Positions 40,764-49,386 of a stretch of 64,000 nucleotides of DNA are shown here, one piece after another (position 1 is the first letter of the stretch; each line of letters opens with the position of its first letter). This stretch comes from Elusimicrobiales bacterium. Its GTDB lineage: Bacteria; Elusimicrobiota; Elusimicrobia; Elusimicrobiales; Elusimicrobiaceae. The notes beneath the pieces were generated by a model that worked only from the letters and a program-made list of their open reading frames with translations, ran no database searches and was not told where the DNA came from. The stretch covers positions 112,555 through 176,554 of the forward strand of contig JBAZJT010000002.1 in assembly GCA_041651175.1 (NCBI GenBank), given 5' to 3'. The position numbers and the translations under genes were made by a program.

Positions 40764-43583
40764 TTACCGCGCCGCGGGCTGCGACACCGGCAGGGTGAAT
40801 GAAAACACGCTGCCCCTGCCCGGCTCGCTTTTGACGCATATCGTCCCGCCGTGCATCTCTATGAGTTTCTTGGACAGCACAAGGCCCAGCCCGGTCCCCT
40901 CGTGCTGGCGCGCGCTGCCGGCATCAACCTGCGAGAACGGCTGGAACAGCTTTTCCGCATCCTCGGGCTTTATGCCGATGCCGGTGTCCTCCACGATTAT
41001 CCTCGCGCAATCCGCGCCGGTTCCGGCGGCGGTTTCCGAAAAGCATTTGCCGTAGCCGTCGTCCGCCGCGCCGCCGGACGCCATTTCCGCCGCCAGCCTG
41101 ACCTGTCCGCCGGGATTTGTGAATTTCAGCGCGTTGCTCATAAGGTTGAATATAATCTGTTTCAGCTTGCGCTCGTCGGCGTCTATGGCGCGGCGCGCGG
41201 CGGGGGCGATATCCAGCTTCAGCCGGATGTTTGACTGCTGCGCCTGCTCCATGAACATCCGCATGGAGTATTCCAGCAGTTCATCCAGTTTGACCGGCGC
41301 CGGCGTGAATTTCATTTTCTGCGCTTCCACCTTGGAAAGGTCAAGAATATCGTTTATGAGGCTTAGCAGATGCTTGCCGCTGCTGCGGATGTAACCGACG
41401 TATTCGTGCTGCTTTTCGTTCATGGGGCCGAACATGTTCTCCCACAGCACGCCGGAGCAGACTATTATGGCGTTGAGGGGGGTGCGCAGCTCGTGGCTCA
41501 TGTGCGCCAGGAAAGAGGATTTGGCCTGATTGGCTTTTTCGGCGGCGGCTTTCTGCACCTCAAGCTGGCGGGTGCGCTCGGTTATTTTGCTTTCCAGCGA
41601 CCGGACAAGGCGCGCGTTTTCCAGCGTGATGGCGGCCTGGTTGGCGAACACCTGATAGAGCTCCACGCGCTCCTCGCTGAAAAATTCCGGCTTGTCGCTG
41701 TAGACTATCAGCGCGCCCAGGACGCCGTGCTCGCCGGCCAGCGGCGCCGACAGCGCAGAGCGTATCCCGCAGGCCAGGGCCTTCTCCTGCCATGCCGCAA
41801 ACGAGGCGTCCTTTGTTATATCCGCGCAGACCACTGCCTTGGAGGTTTTGACTGCTGTTCCCGTTGGGCCGCAACCCTCCGGCGAGCCGTCCCATTTCAC
41901 GGAGATGGCATTTATGTATTCGTCCGGCAGCCCGGACCAGGCGACGGGCAGGACGTCCTTTGATTTTTCGTCCGTCAGTCCCAGCCAGACCATTTTCGGC
42001 TCGCCTATGCGGCGCGCGTTTTCGCAGATGGCGGACTGGAGCCCGGCTATGTCCACGATGCCGGTTATCTGGTTGGAGGCGTGGGCGAGGGCGGAAAGCT
42101 CCTCGGCGTAGACGCGGAACATCTCCTCCATTTCCTTTTTGCGGGTGATGTCCAGCGAGATGCCGCTTGTGCCTATTACCGCGCCGTTTTCGCCGAATAT
42201 GGGGGTTTTCATGGTGTGGAACCAGCGGGGCGTTCCGTCCGGCGCGGTTACCAACTCCTCTATGTCTATGCGCCTGCCCGCACCGAGGTCGCTCTCGTCC
42301 TGCTGGTCGCGCGCGGCCATTTCGGGCGGAAGCACGTCTATGCCGGTCCTGCCGGTTATGTCCCCGGCGGGGCGTCCGGTGAATTTGGCCAGCGGCTCGT
42401 TTACGGTCATAAATATCCCGCCGGTGTCCTTAAGCCAGGCCATGGCGGGGATATTGTCCAGAATCGCCTTCTGGCGGCGGCGCTCCTCGTTTATGGCGGC
42501 TTCGGCGCGTTTGCGCTCGGTCAGGTCCACGAAGAAAAACATCAGGCAGACGGGGTTGTTGTCGTCGTCGCGCACGAGGCTGCCTATCATGTCCACGTAA
42601 AATTCGCTGCCGTCTTTGCGCGTGGCGGTATGCTCGCCCTGCAGCATGTCCACGCCGGAGCGGCCCGTTTTCACGAAATCGGACATCTGCCGTCCGCGTG
42701 TCTGGTTTTCCTCGTGGCCCCACAGCCGCGTGAAGGCGGGGTTCACCTGAAGCACCTCGCCGCGCAGATTGGCCATCACTATCGGATTGGCGGAGGAGGC
42801 TATGGCTTTGCGCGTTATCGCCTGGGAGGTCTGGAACCTGCGGTCTATGGTTATGTCGCGGAAACCCATCACCGCGCCGATTGCGGAGCCGTCCGCGGCT
42901 ATTATGGGCGCCACGGTGTAGAAAACCGACTGCTCTTTCCCGCCGTTTGCTATCAGAATGATGTCCCTGCCGGAGGAATCCGCGCCGTTCCCGCCGGAGA
43001 GGACCTCCTGAAACGGGTCGGCAAGCCGGCGGCGGGTGCGCTCGTCCACCAGGTGCATGATTTCGGAGGCGGGTTTGCCCAGCGCGTCGGCCTCTTTCCA
43101 GCCCGTGAGGTATTCGGCCATGTAGCTGACCAGAGTGGTTTTGCCGTCCCGGTCAACAGCCAGTATGCCGTCGCCTATGCTGCGCAGCGTAACCGCCAGC
43201 CGCTCTTTTTCCAGATACAGCTGCCGCTGGAGGCTTTTGCTTTTTTCCAGTTCCTCCGCGCTCAGTTTGCTCAGTTCCTCCGCGCGCGCGAAAGAGATGT
43301 AGGCCACCGCGAAAAGCGACGCTATGGCCGCCAGCGCCACCGCATATTTAATCCAGCGGTATGCCTCGCCGCCGCCGGAGGCGGCGTGCGCCAGCCACAG
43401 CAGCGCGCCCATCGCGGCGAGAAAAGCCAGCAGCGACATCGTAGCCCTGTTGAAATATTTGGAGAAACGCCATCCGCGGCGCAGCCGCCGCGTTGAAAGC
43501 TGCTTTTCCACCTCCGGCTCGCCGGCGTAGAAAGACGCCAGTTTCCGGGCAAGCAGCTTCATGCGGCGCGTTATGTCAAGCAT
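40764..43583 (-). CDS. Multi-PAS/GAF membrane sensor histidine kinase
   Basis: 939 residues. Two membrane helices at about 50-100 ('MSLLAFLAAMGALLWLAHA', 'YAVALAAIASLFAVAYI'); a coiled segment; PAS domains at about 125-245, 250-370 and 375-495 ('YLTGWKEADALG', 'IVMANLRGEVLQVN', 'IPAMAWLKDTGG'); a GAF domain at about 510-660; a coiled coil; H-box 'FLAHMSHELRTPLNAII' near 690; ATPase with 'NLMSNALKFTNPGG', 'DTGIGIKPED' and 'GTGLGLVLSKKL'. No attached receiver; the flanking stand-alone receivers are the likely partners. It overlaps the upstream receiver by 8 bp. Confidence 0.92.
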   Translation of the reverse strand: MLDITRRMKLLARKLASFYAGEPEVEKQLSTRRLRRGWRFSKYFNRATMSLLAFLAAMGALLWLAHAASGGGEAYRWIKYAVALAAIASLFAVAYISFARAEELSKLSAEELEKSKSLQRQLYLEKERLAVTLRSIGDGILAVDRDGKTTLVSYMAEYLTGWKEADALGKPASEIMHLVDERTRRRLADPFQEVLSGGNGADSSGRDIILIANGGKEQSVFYTVAPIIAADGSAIGAVMGFRDITIDRRFQTSQAITRKAIASSANPIVMANLRGEVLQVNPAFTRLWGHEENQTRGRQMSDFVKTGRSGVDMLQGEHTATRKDGSEFYVDMIGSLVRDDDNNPVCLMFFFVDLTERKRAEAAINEERRRQKAILDNIPAMAWLKDTGGIFMTVNEPLAKFTGRPAGDITGRTGIDVLPPEMAARDQQDESDLGAGRRIDIEELVTAPDGTPRWFHTMKTPIFGENGAVIGTSGISLDITRKKEMEEMFRVYAEELSALAHASNQITGIVDIAGLQSAICENARRIGEPKMVWLGLTDEKSKDVLPVAWSGLPDEYINAISVKWDGSPEGCGPTGTAVKTSKAVVCADITKDASFAAWQEKALACGIRSALSAPLAGEHGVLGALIVYSDKPEFFSEERVELYQVFANQAAITLENARLVRSLESKITERTRQLEVQKAAAEKANQAKSSFLAHMSHELRTPLNAIIVCSGVLWENMFGPMNEKQHEYVGYIRSSGKHLLSLINDILDLSKVEAQKMKFTPAPVKLDELLEYSMRMFMEQAQQSNIRLKLDIAPAARRAIDADERKLKQIIFNLMSNALKFTNPGGQVRLAAEMASGGAADDGYGKCFSETAAGTGADCARIIVEDTGIGIKPEDAEKLFQPFSQVDAGSARQHEGTGLGLVLSKKLIEMHGGTICVKSEPGRGSVFSFTLPVSQPAAR

Positions 43584-43950
43584 CCGGGTTCACTTTGCTT
43601 TTGACCAAAGCCACCATATCGTTCACATCATAGGGTTTGGAAATGTAGTCGTCTATCCCGGAGGCGAGAATTTTGCTTTTGTCGCCTTCCATCGCATAGG
43701 AGGTTACGGCCACCAGCGGTATGCTTTTTGTTTCCGGGAACGATTTCAGCAGTTTCCCTGTGTCGTAGCCGTCCAGCCCGGGCATCTGTATGTCCAGCAG
43801 AATGAGGTCCGGCTTTTCCCTGCGGGCGATTTCTATGCCCTCGCGCCCGGCGGCGGCCTCCAGCACCTCGTATTTCTGGCACAGCAGTATGTCGCGCAGA
43901 ATGATGCGGTTGCGGTCGTTATCCTCTATGATAAGGATTTTCTTTGCCAT
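43576..43950 (-). CDS. Stand-alone receiver (DivK-like)
   Basis: About 124 residues, single receiver: 'ILIIEDNDRNRIILRDIL', Asp in 'LILLDIQMPGLDG', 'VAVTSYAM' and 'YISKPYDV', the pattern of DivK-type relays. First gene of the receiver-kinase-receiver operon. The start at 43950 is preferred over one 6 residues upstream because it follows GGAGGACCC. Confidence 0.9.
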   Translation of the reverse strand: MAKKILIIEDNDRNRIILRDILLCQKYEVLEAAAGREGIEIARREKPDLILLDIQMPGLDGYDTGKLLKSFPETKSIPLVAVTSYAMEGDKSKILASGIDDYISKPYDVNDMVALVKSKVNPDA

Positions 43951-43990
43951 GGGTCCTCCCGCCAGCATTATAGTAAATAATTGTTTATTA

Positions 43991-44425
43991 TTACGTTCCC
44001 CCGTACATGCCGATGTATTTCAGCTTGATAGTGCCGTCCGGCCTGATGACATTGGGCGAGGCTGAGGCCCGAATCCAGCCGGAGCGTATGAAATTGGTTA
44101 TGGTGATGCGCACGGTTTCCGGCTCAAAAAGCACGGTGTTGCCGGTTTCGCTGAACTCGCGGTTGGCGGAGTGGTTGAAACTCAGTTCCACTTCAAGCGG
44201 CTTGTCCTCCGAGACCAGGCAGCAGCGGTCCATGCAGGCCCGGTAGCGGTTCACGCGCAGCCCGGCTTCCGGCGGGTCAAATTTGAGGCGCAGCCGCACG
44301 CAGTACTCGCTGGCCGATGTGTTGTCCACTGTAACCCAGGCGGCGTTTGTGCCGCGCCGCACGCTGGCGCAGCCGCACAGCGCGGCGCAGCATATCATCA
44401 GAACCGTTATGCTATAAGCTCTCAT
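43991..44425 (-). CDS. Small lipoprotein of unknown function
   Basis: 144 residues; lipobox 'MICCAALCGCASV' with the lipidated Cys near residue 19. The mature part is beta-rich with four Cys, two adjacent ('YRACMDRCCLVSED'), and ends 'KLKYIGMYGGT'. The start overlaps the glycosyltransferase gene by 14 bp, so it is the last gene of that operon. No family recognised. Confidence 0.7.
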   Translation of the reverse strand: MRAYSITVLMICCAALCGCASVRRGTNAAWVTVDNTSASEYCVRLRLKFDPPEAGLRVNRYRACMDRCCLVSEDKPLEVELSFNHSANREFSETGNTVLFEPETVRITITNFIRSGWIRASASPNVIRPDGTIKLKYIGMYGGT

Positions 44426-45515
44426 ATATCCTCTCCAGCTCCGGGATGACGGCGTTCATGGAATAGCCGCGCTCCACCGTCTGCCGCGCGGCGCGGGAAA
44501 ATTCCGCATATTCCCCGGCGGAAAGCGCGGCGGCTTTGCGCACGGCCTCCGCCAGCGGCGCGGCGTCGTCAGTGTTTGGCAGGCTGAAGCCGGTCCTGCC
44601 GTTTTCCACCATTTCGGTGCCGCCGGATTCGCATGCCAGCGGCACGGCGCCGCAGGCCATGGCCTCCACGAGGGCGTTGCTCATCCCCTCGCTGCGCGAC
44701 GGCAGCGCGAAAAAATCCGCCGCCCGCTGCCACCCGGATATGTCCGCCTGCGCCCCGGCGAAAATGACGCCGCCCCGCGCCGCCATCGCCCGCCATTGCG
44801 CGTCAAGGCTGCCGCTGCCGGCCATCACAAGCCTTGCGCCCTCCGGCTTTGCGGCCAGAAACGCCCGGATGATTCTGTCCCCGCCCTTTACATGCTCAAA
44901 TCTTCCCGCGAAAAGGAAGATTTTTTCGTTCTCCGGCAGCCCCAGCCCGCGCCGCAGCGCGGCTTTTTCTTCCGGGGAGGCGGGGCTCAGCCGCGCCGTG
45001 TCGGCGGGGTTTGGAACGGTGAAAATCCGTTCCGCGGCTATGCCCGCCTCTTTAAATTCGCGCGCGCAGTGCGGCGCGGGGCAGATGAATCTTGCGCCGG
45101 AGGCGGCTATATGCCGCCACTTCAGCCCCGCGAATCTGCCGAACCCGCTGGTGTCGCGCGGGCCGCCGAAAGCGCCCGCCCCGCCGGCGGATATCACGGT
45201 TTTCGAGCCCCGCGCCAGGCAGCAGATATTAGTTAAAGAGGAAAGCAGAAAATTATGCAGCGCGTCAACACGTCCGCGGCGGCGGAAAATCTCCCGCGCG
45301 AAGGCGGGCAGGTCGGCCCGGACGCCGCGCTCGCCTCCCAGCCGGATTATGTCCGCTCCGCTGTCGTTTTCCAGCGCGGGGGTTCCGGGCAGGCGGCGGG
45401 TAAGCACGGTTATCTCGTGGCCGCGCGCCGCCAGCGCGCGCGCCAGACGGGAGGCCTTTATCTCAGCCCCGCCCACCACTGGGGGATATTGCGCGATTAC
45501 GAAAAGCACTTTCAT
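44412..45515 (-). CDS. Glycosyltransferase family 4
   Basis: GT-B retaining glycosyltransferase, 367 residues. N terminus 'YPPVVGGAEIKASRLARALA', donor region 'IFTVPNPADTARLSP', 'IFLFAGRFEHVKGGDRII', 'DFFALPSRSEGMSNALVEAM' with the Glu pair typical of GT4. Builds a cell-surface glycan with its operon mates. Overlaps both neighbours. Confidence 0.92.
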   Translation of the reverse strand: MKVLFVIAQYPPVVGGAEIKASRLARALAARGHEITVLTRRLPGTPALENDSGADIIRLGGERGVRADLPAFAREIFRRRGRVDALHNFLLSSLTNICCLARGSKTVISAGGAGAFGGPRDTSGFGRFAGLKWRHIAASGARFICPAPHCAREFKEAGIAAERIFTVPNPADTARLSPASPEEKAALRRGLGLPENEKIFLFAGRFEHVKGGDRIIRAFLAAKPEGARLVMAGSGSLDAQWRAMAARGGVIFAGAQADISGWQRAADFFALPSRSEGMSNALVEAMACGAVPLACESGGTEMVENGRTGFSLPNTDDAAPLAEAVRKAAALSAGEYAEFSRAARQTVERGYSMNAVIPELERIYESL

Positions 45516-46897
45516 GCGCGCCTCGCGTAAAAACCGTAGCCGTGGGATGAAAATATCCGCCCGTAGCCGCGCGCGGAGATGTAATTTTCAATCCATTCCG
45601 GCGGGCCGCCTTGAACCAGCATAAGGGCGGGCGGCCTGGCCTCCAGAGAGGCAAGAACCTCTTTTTTCTCGCTTTCCCCGAAAACGAAAATGGTGTTGAA
45701 ATAGCGCGAGGGCGACAGTCTGCCGCTGTAAGCCTGCGCCGGGCTGGCGCGATGCTCGCAGACGTAAACATAATTCCCGGGCGCGGTCAGCCGTCCGGCC
45801 TCCAGCCCGGCGAACTCGCCGTCATGCCGCGCGCGGCTGTCCCAGCGGGCATACAGCTTCAGTCCCGACGATGCCGCCACCGCCAGAGCCAGCAGCGAAG
45901 CATAAACCGCCCTTGCCGGAACGGCGGAGGCCGCAAGCCCGCAGGCCAGCGCCAGCGAAGGGATAACCTGCTTGAACTGGTGCGTGTAATAATCCCCGGA
46001 GAGATTGGCTCCGCAGAAATCCGCCAGCAGCCATATTCCGGCGGCGCAGCCGTACCGGATTCGCCCCAGCAGCGCGGCAAATACCGCAAGCGGCGGCGCA
46101 AACCACCACCAGCCGGACCAGCGCTCCACAAACATCCGCCAGTGCCCGCCGGCGGACGCGGTGGCCGCGCCCGGCACCCGCAGCAGTTTGAAAAGCGAAA
46201 GCCAGGCGCAGTCAAAGTATTGGCGCCAATATCCGCCGCAGGCCAGTAGCGGAATCTCCGCCGCAATATTGACCGCCAGTGCGCCGCCGGCGATAATTCC
46301 GGCCTGCGCCAATTTTTCGCGCATGGTTTTGCCTTTATGCAGAAACGGCCATGCCATAAGCGCGGCCATGCTGGCCAGCGCCACCTGCTTGAACAGCACC
46401 GCCGTGCCCATCGCCGCCCCGGCCCAGAAAGCGGCTGCGGGTTTTGCGCCCTCAATGCCGCGTGCGTAAATGTAAAACGCCAGTATGGAAAAGCAAATCA
46501 TGAAACTTTCCGTGGCGGCGAGATTGAAGGCTTCGGTCTTGTCCAGCAGAAGCAGCGCGCAGTAGGCGGCGAGTGTCCATATTCCCGCCGCTTCCCCCGC
46601 CAGCATGTCCGCCAGCCGTTTGAGCAGAATGCCCGCGCCGCAAAGCATGGCCGCAGCCAGGAATCTGGGGAACAGGTAATTGTTCTCGCCGAGAGTATTT
46701 GCCGCCGCGAACACATAGAAAATCCCCGGCGTCTTGTTTTCAACCCCGCCGGCGTAAGGCGGGACTCCGGTTTTCAGCCATACTTTGGCGATATAGGTCC
46801 ACATTCCCTCGTCGGCCATCAGTCCAGGCGGGAAAAAACATTGCGCGGCAAGCCCCGCCGCCAGCAGCGCGAGAATGATGATTGCCGCCCGCTTCAT
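45512..46897 (-). CDS. GT-C family membrane glycosyltransferase (PMT/ArnT-like)
   Basis: 461 residues with about ten membrane helices. The first periplasmic loop carries the acidic motif in 'GLMADEGMWTYIAKVW', typical of polyprenyl-phosphate-sugar dependent GT-C enzymes, and 'NKTPGIFYVFA'. A soluble C-terminal part of about 110 residues follows. The start at 46897 overlaps the flippase gene by 4 bp. Acceptor unknown. Confidence 0.82.
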   Translation of the reverse strand: MKRAAIIILALLAAGLAAQCFFPPGLMADEGMWTYIAKVWLKTGVPPYAGGVENKTPGIFYVFAAANTLGENNYLFPRFLAAAMLCGAGILLKRLADMLAGEAAGIWTLAAYCALLLLDKTEAFNLAATESFMICFSILAFYIYARGIEGAKPAAAFWAGAAMGTAVLFKQVALASMAALMAWPFLHKGKTMREKLAQAGIIAGGALAVNIAAEIPLLACGGYWRQYFDCAWLSLFKLLRVPGAATASAGGHWRMFVERWSGWWWFAPPLAVFAALLGRIRYGCAAGIWLLADFCGANLSGDYYTHQFKQVIPSLALACGLAASAVPARAVYASLLALAVAASSGLKLYARWDSRARHDGEFAGLEAGRLTAPGNYVYVCEHRASPAQAYSGRLSPSRYFNTIFVFGESEKKEVLASLEARPPALMLVQGGPPEWIENYISARGYGRIFSSHGYGFYARRA

Positions 46898-48423
46898 AAC
46901 CCCGGCCTGCCGCGCAGCAGCGATTTGGCGAAATCGTCTATATCCCCGTTGAGCCGGTATCTGTTGTTTATGAGCAGCGCGGCTATGCAATAAAGCGAAA
47001 ATCCCGCGGCGAGCTGCCATGCGGGGCCGGCGGGAATCAGCTTGGCCGGCAGCGCGGCAGCCAGCGCGGCCAGCGCGGCGGCGCAGGCGGGGGCCAGATA
47101 TTCAAGCGCGGCGGAATAATTTATCCCGGGATATACTTTTCTGAAATAGAGCCACAGCCCCGCCGCGTTGAGCGCGGCGAAAACGGCTGTTGCCGCCGCG
47201 TATCCGCGCGCGCCCCATGCCGGCACGCAGAGCGCGAAAACCGCCGCCGCGGCCATGCCGGAGAATATCTGGTAAAACATAGCCTCGCGCAGCCGCCCGA
47301 AGGCCATGTTCAGCCGCGCCGCCAGCGTGTTGAAAGCCGCGAAAGGAATGGCCAGCGCCAGTATCATCAGATACGCGGCGGCTTCATTGACAGTGTGCGC
47401 ATCCATCCTGCCGCGCAGATAAAGAATTCGCATTATTTCGCCGGAAAACGCGCAGATAAACGCCGCCGCGCAGGCCAGCGGGAAAACAAGCGCCCTTGCC
47501 GCGCGGCTGAAAACCGGGTCCAGCTCCGCCGCTGTTTTGGCGGAGGCGGCGGCCTCGTTGAATTTTATTCCCGCCACCGCCGAAAACTGGTTGGTAAGCG
47601 CCAGATGCGGCATGTCCGCGGGCTGGCGGGCGTAATTCATCGCGCTGACCGCGCCCTGCCCGCAGCCGCTCAGCAGGTACAGCGGCAGATACCCCGCCAG
47701 CAGCGAGGCGGCGTTTCCCGCCTGGCTGTAGAATATGTTTCCCGCCGCGCGGGAGGCGGCGCGGAAATCCGCTGTGCAAAAATCCCAGCCGGCATGGCGG
47801 CGCAGCAGCGCCGCCAGCAGCGCGGACTGAAGCGCGCCTCCCAGCACAAGGCCGGTCATGGCGGCGGCTATCGCGCTTGCGCGCGATGCCAGGACGCAGG
47901 CAATCACGGCGCCGTTGAGCAGGACATTGGAAATCATCGGCAGTGTGAAGAGTTTATTCGCCGCCGCCACATCCGCCATGAAAACGTTTGCGATGTTGAA
48001 CGCCAGCGCCAGTCCCGCAAGCCGCAGCAGCGGCGCGGCGCCCGCCAGCGCCTCGGAATCAAAGCGCGACAGCGCGCCGAAAATCTCCGCCGGACGCCAG
48101 AATGCCGCAGCGGCAGCCGCAGCCCCCGCGCAGAGGTAAACGCATAGGAAGCCGTTGGCAAAGCCGATTGCCGCCCGTCGGCCCCGCGCGGCGTCAATGC
48201 GCATCATTTCCGGTATGACGGCGGCGCCGTTTAACGCCACGATGAAGCCGGAAACCAGCGTTATCGCCCCCAGCGAGTAGAAGTAAATGTCTGCCCCGCG
48301 CCCCGCGCCGAAATAAAATCCGATGACAAGGCTGGCCGCCAGCCCCGACAGCCGCGCGAATACGTTGAATAACAGGGACAGGAACATCCCCCGCGTATAG
48401 GTTTCGCTCTTTATAAATCCCAT
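46894..48423 (-). CDS. MurJ/MVIN-type lipid flippase
   Basis: 509 residues, 12-14 membrane helices, N terminus 'LLFNVFARLSGLAASLVIGF' followed by 'YFGAGRGADIYFYS', as in MOP-superfamily flippases. Gene order (flippase, GT-C, GT4) points to translocation of a glycan precursor rather than, or in addition to, lipid II. First gene of the minus-strand operon. Confidence 0.82.
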   Translation of the reverse strand: MGFIKSETYTRGMFLSLLFNVFARLSGLAASLVIGFYFGAGRGADIYFYSLGAITLVSGFIVALNGAAVIPEMMRIDAARGRRAAIGFANGFLCVYLCAGAAAAAAAFWRPAEIFGALSRFDSEALAGAAPLLRLAGLALAFNIANVFMADVAAANKLFTLPMISNVLLNGAVIACVLASRASAIAAAMTGLVLGGALQSALLAALLRRHAGWDFCTADFRAASRAAGNIFYSQAGNAASLLAGYLPLYLLSGCGQGAVSAMNYARQPADMPHLALTNQFSAVAGIKFNEAAASAKTAAELDPVFSRAARALVFPLACAAAFICAFSGEIMRILYLRGRMDAHTVNEAAAYLMILALAIPFAAFNTLAARLNMAFGRLREAMFYQIFSGMAAAAVFALCVPAWGARGYAAATAVFAALNAAGLWLYFRKVYPGINYSAALEYLAPACAAALAALAAALPAKLIPAGPAWQLAAGFSLYCIAALLINNRYRLNGDIDDFAKSLLRGRPGL

Positions 48424-48447
48424 AGACTTGCCTCGCGCGCGTTGTTA

Positions 48448-48463
48448 CAATAATACATTATTG
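48448..48463. promoter_or_regulatory. 16-bp palindrome between divergent genes
   Basis: CAATAAT-AC-ATTATTG, a perfect 7-bp inverted repeat, in the 51-bp gap between the flippase and GT2 genes. It overlaps the only AT-rich -10-like sequences for either direction. Confidence 0.45.
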
Positions 48464-48474
48464 CGTTTACGCTT

Positions 48475-49386
48475 ATGCGCCCGACATTCACCGTGTTCAC
48501 CGCCACATATAACCGTGCCCGCACGCTGCACCGCGTGTGGGAGAGTTTGTGCGCCCAGACTTTCCGTTCCTTTGAATGGATTGTCGTTGACGACAATTCC
48601 GCCGACAATACCGCCGAACTGGTGGAAAGCTGGCGTGCTCAGGCGGATTTTCCGGTGCGCTTTTACCGCCAGCGGAAACCGGGCAAGCACATGGCCTCCA
48701 ACCTGGCGGCGGAACTGGCCGGGGGCGAGCTGTTTTTGCCGCTGGATTCGGACGATGGCTGCGTCCCCAGCGCGCTGGAGCGCTTCATTTTCCACTGGCG
48801 CGCCATACCCGAAGGCGAGCGCGCCGGTTTTTCCGCCGTAACCGCTCTGGCGGCGGACCAGCACGGGCGGCCCGCTGGCGGGAAATTCCCCAAAGACATC
48901 CTGGATTCCGATTCGCTGGAGATGAAATACCGTTGGCGCGTCAAAGGCGAGAAATGGGGTTTTCAGCGGACCGATGTGATGAGGCGGTTTCCTTTCCCGG
49001 ACCAGCCGCACCGCGCGCTGCCCGAAGGCATTGTCTGGAGCGGGATAGCGCGCCACTACAAAACCCGCTACATAAACGAGGTTTTGCGGATTTACTGGAT
49101 AGAGCCGCGCTCCGGCGCGATGACCGGCGGCGGGTTTGCCTCCGCCTGCGCCGCCGGCTACGGCTACTGGCATCAGAACGTGCTTAACACCGAGCTGGAC
49201 TGGTTCCGTTTCGCCCCGCTGGATTTTCTGGCTGCGGCGGCGCATTACGCGCGTTTTTCATTTCACGGCGGGCTGAACCTTTCGTGGCAGTGGCGCGGGC
49301 TGCGTCCGGCGGCGCGCGCGTTGTGGCTGGCGGCCTTTCCGCTTGGTTTTCTGGCTTTCCTGTCCGATAAAATGCGGGACAAATGA
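48475..49386 (+). CDS. Glycosyltransferase family 2
   Basis: 303 residues, GT-A fold: 'FTVFTATYNRARTLHRVWES', 'WIVVDDNSADNTAELV', DxD region 'LFLPLDSDDGC', then 'EKWGFQRTDVMRRFPFP'. A hydrophobic C-terminal end suggests membrane association. No ribosome site is visible before the ATG, so the mRNA may have a very short leader. It overlaps the next gene by 4 bp. Confidence 0.9.
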   Translation: MRPTFTVFTATYNRARTLHRVWESLCAQTFRSFEWIVVDDNSADNTAELVESWRAQADFPVRFYRQRKPGKHMASNLAAELAGGELFLPLDSDDGCVPSALERFIFHWRAIPEGERAGFSAVTALAADQHGRPAGGKFPKDILDSDSLEMKYRWRVKGEKWGFQRTDVMRRFPFPDQPHRALPEGIVWSGIARHYKTRYINEVLRIYWIEPRSGAMTGGGFASACAAGYGYWHQNVLNTELDWFRFAPLDFLAAAAHYARFSFHGGLNLSWQWRGLRPAARALWLAAFPLGFLAFLSDKMRDK

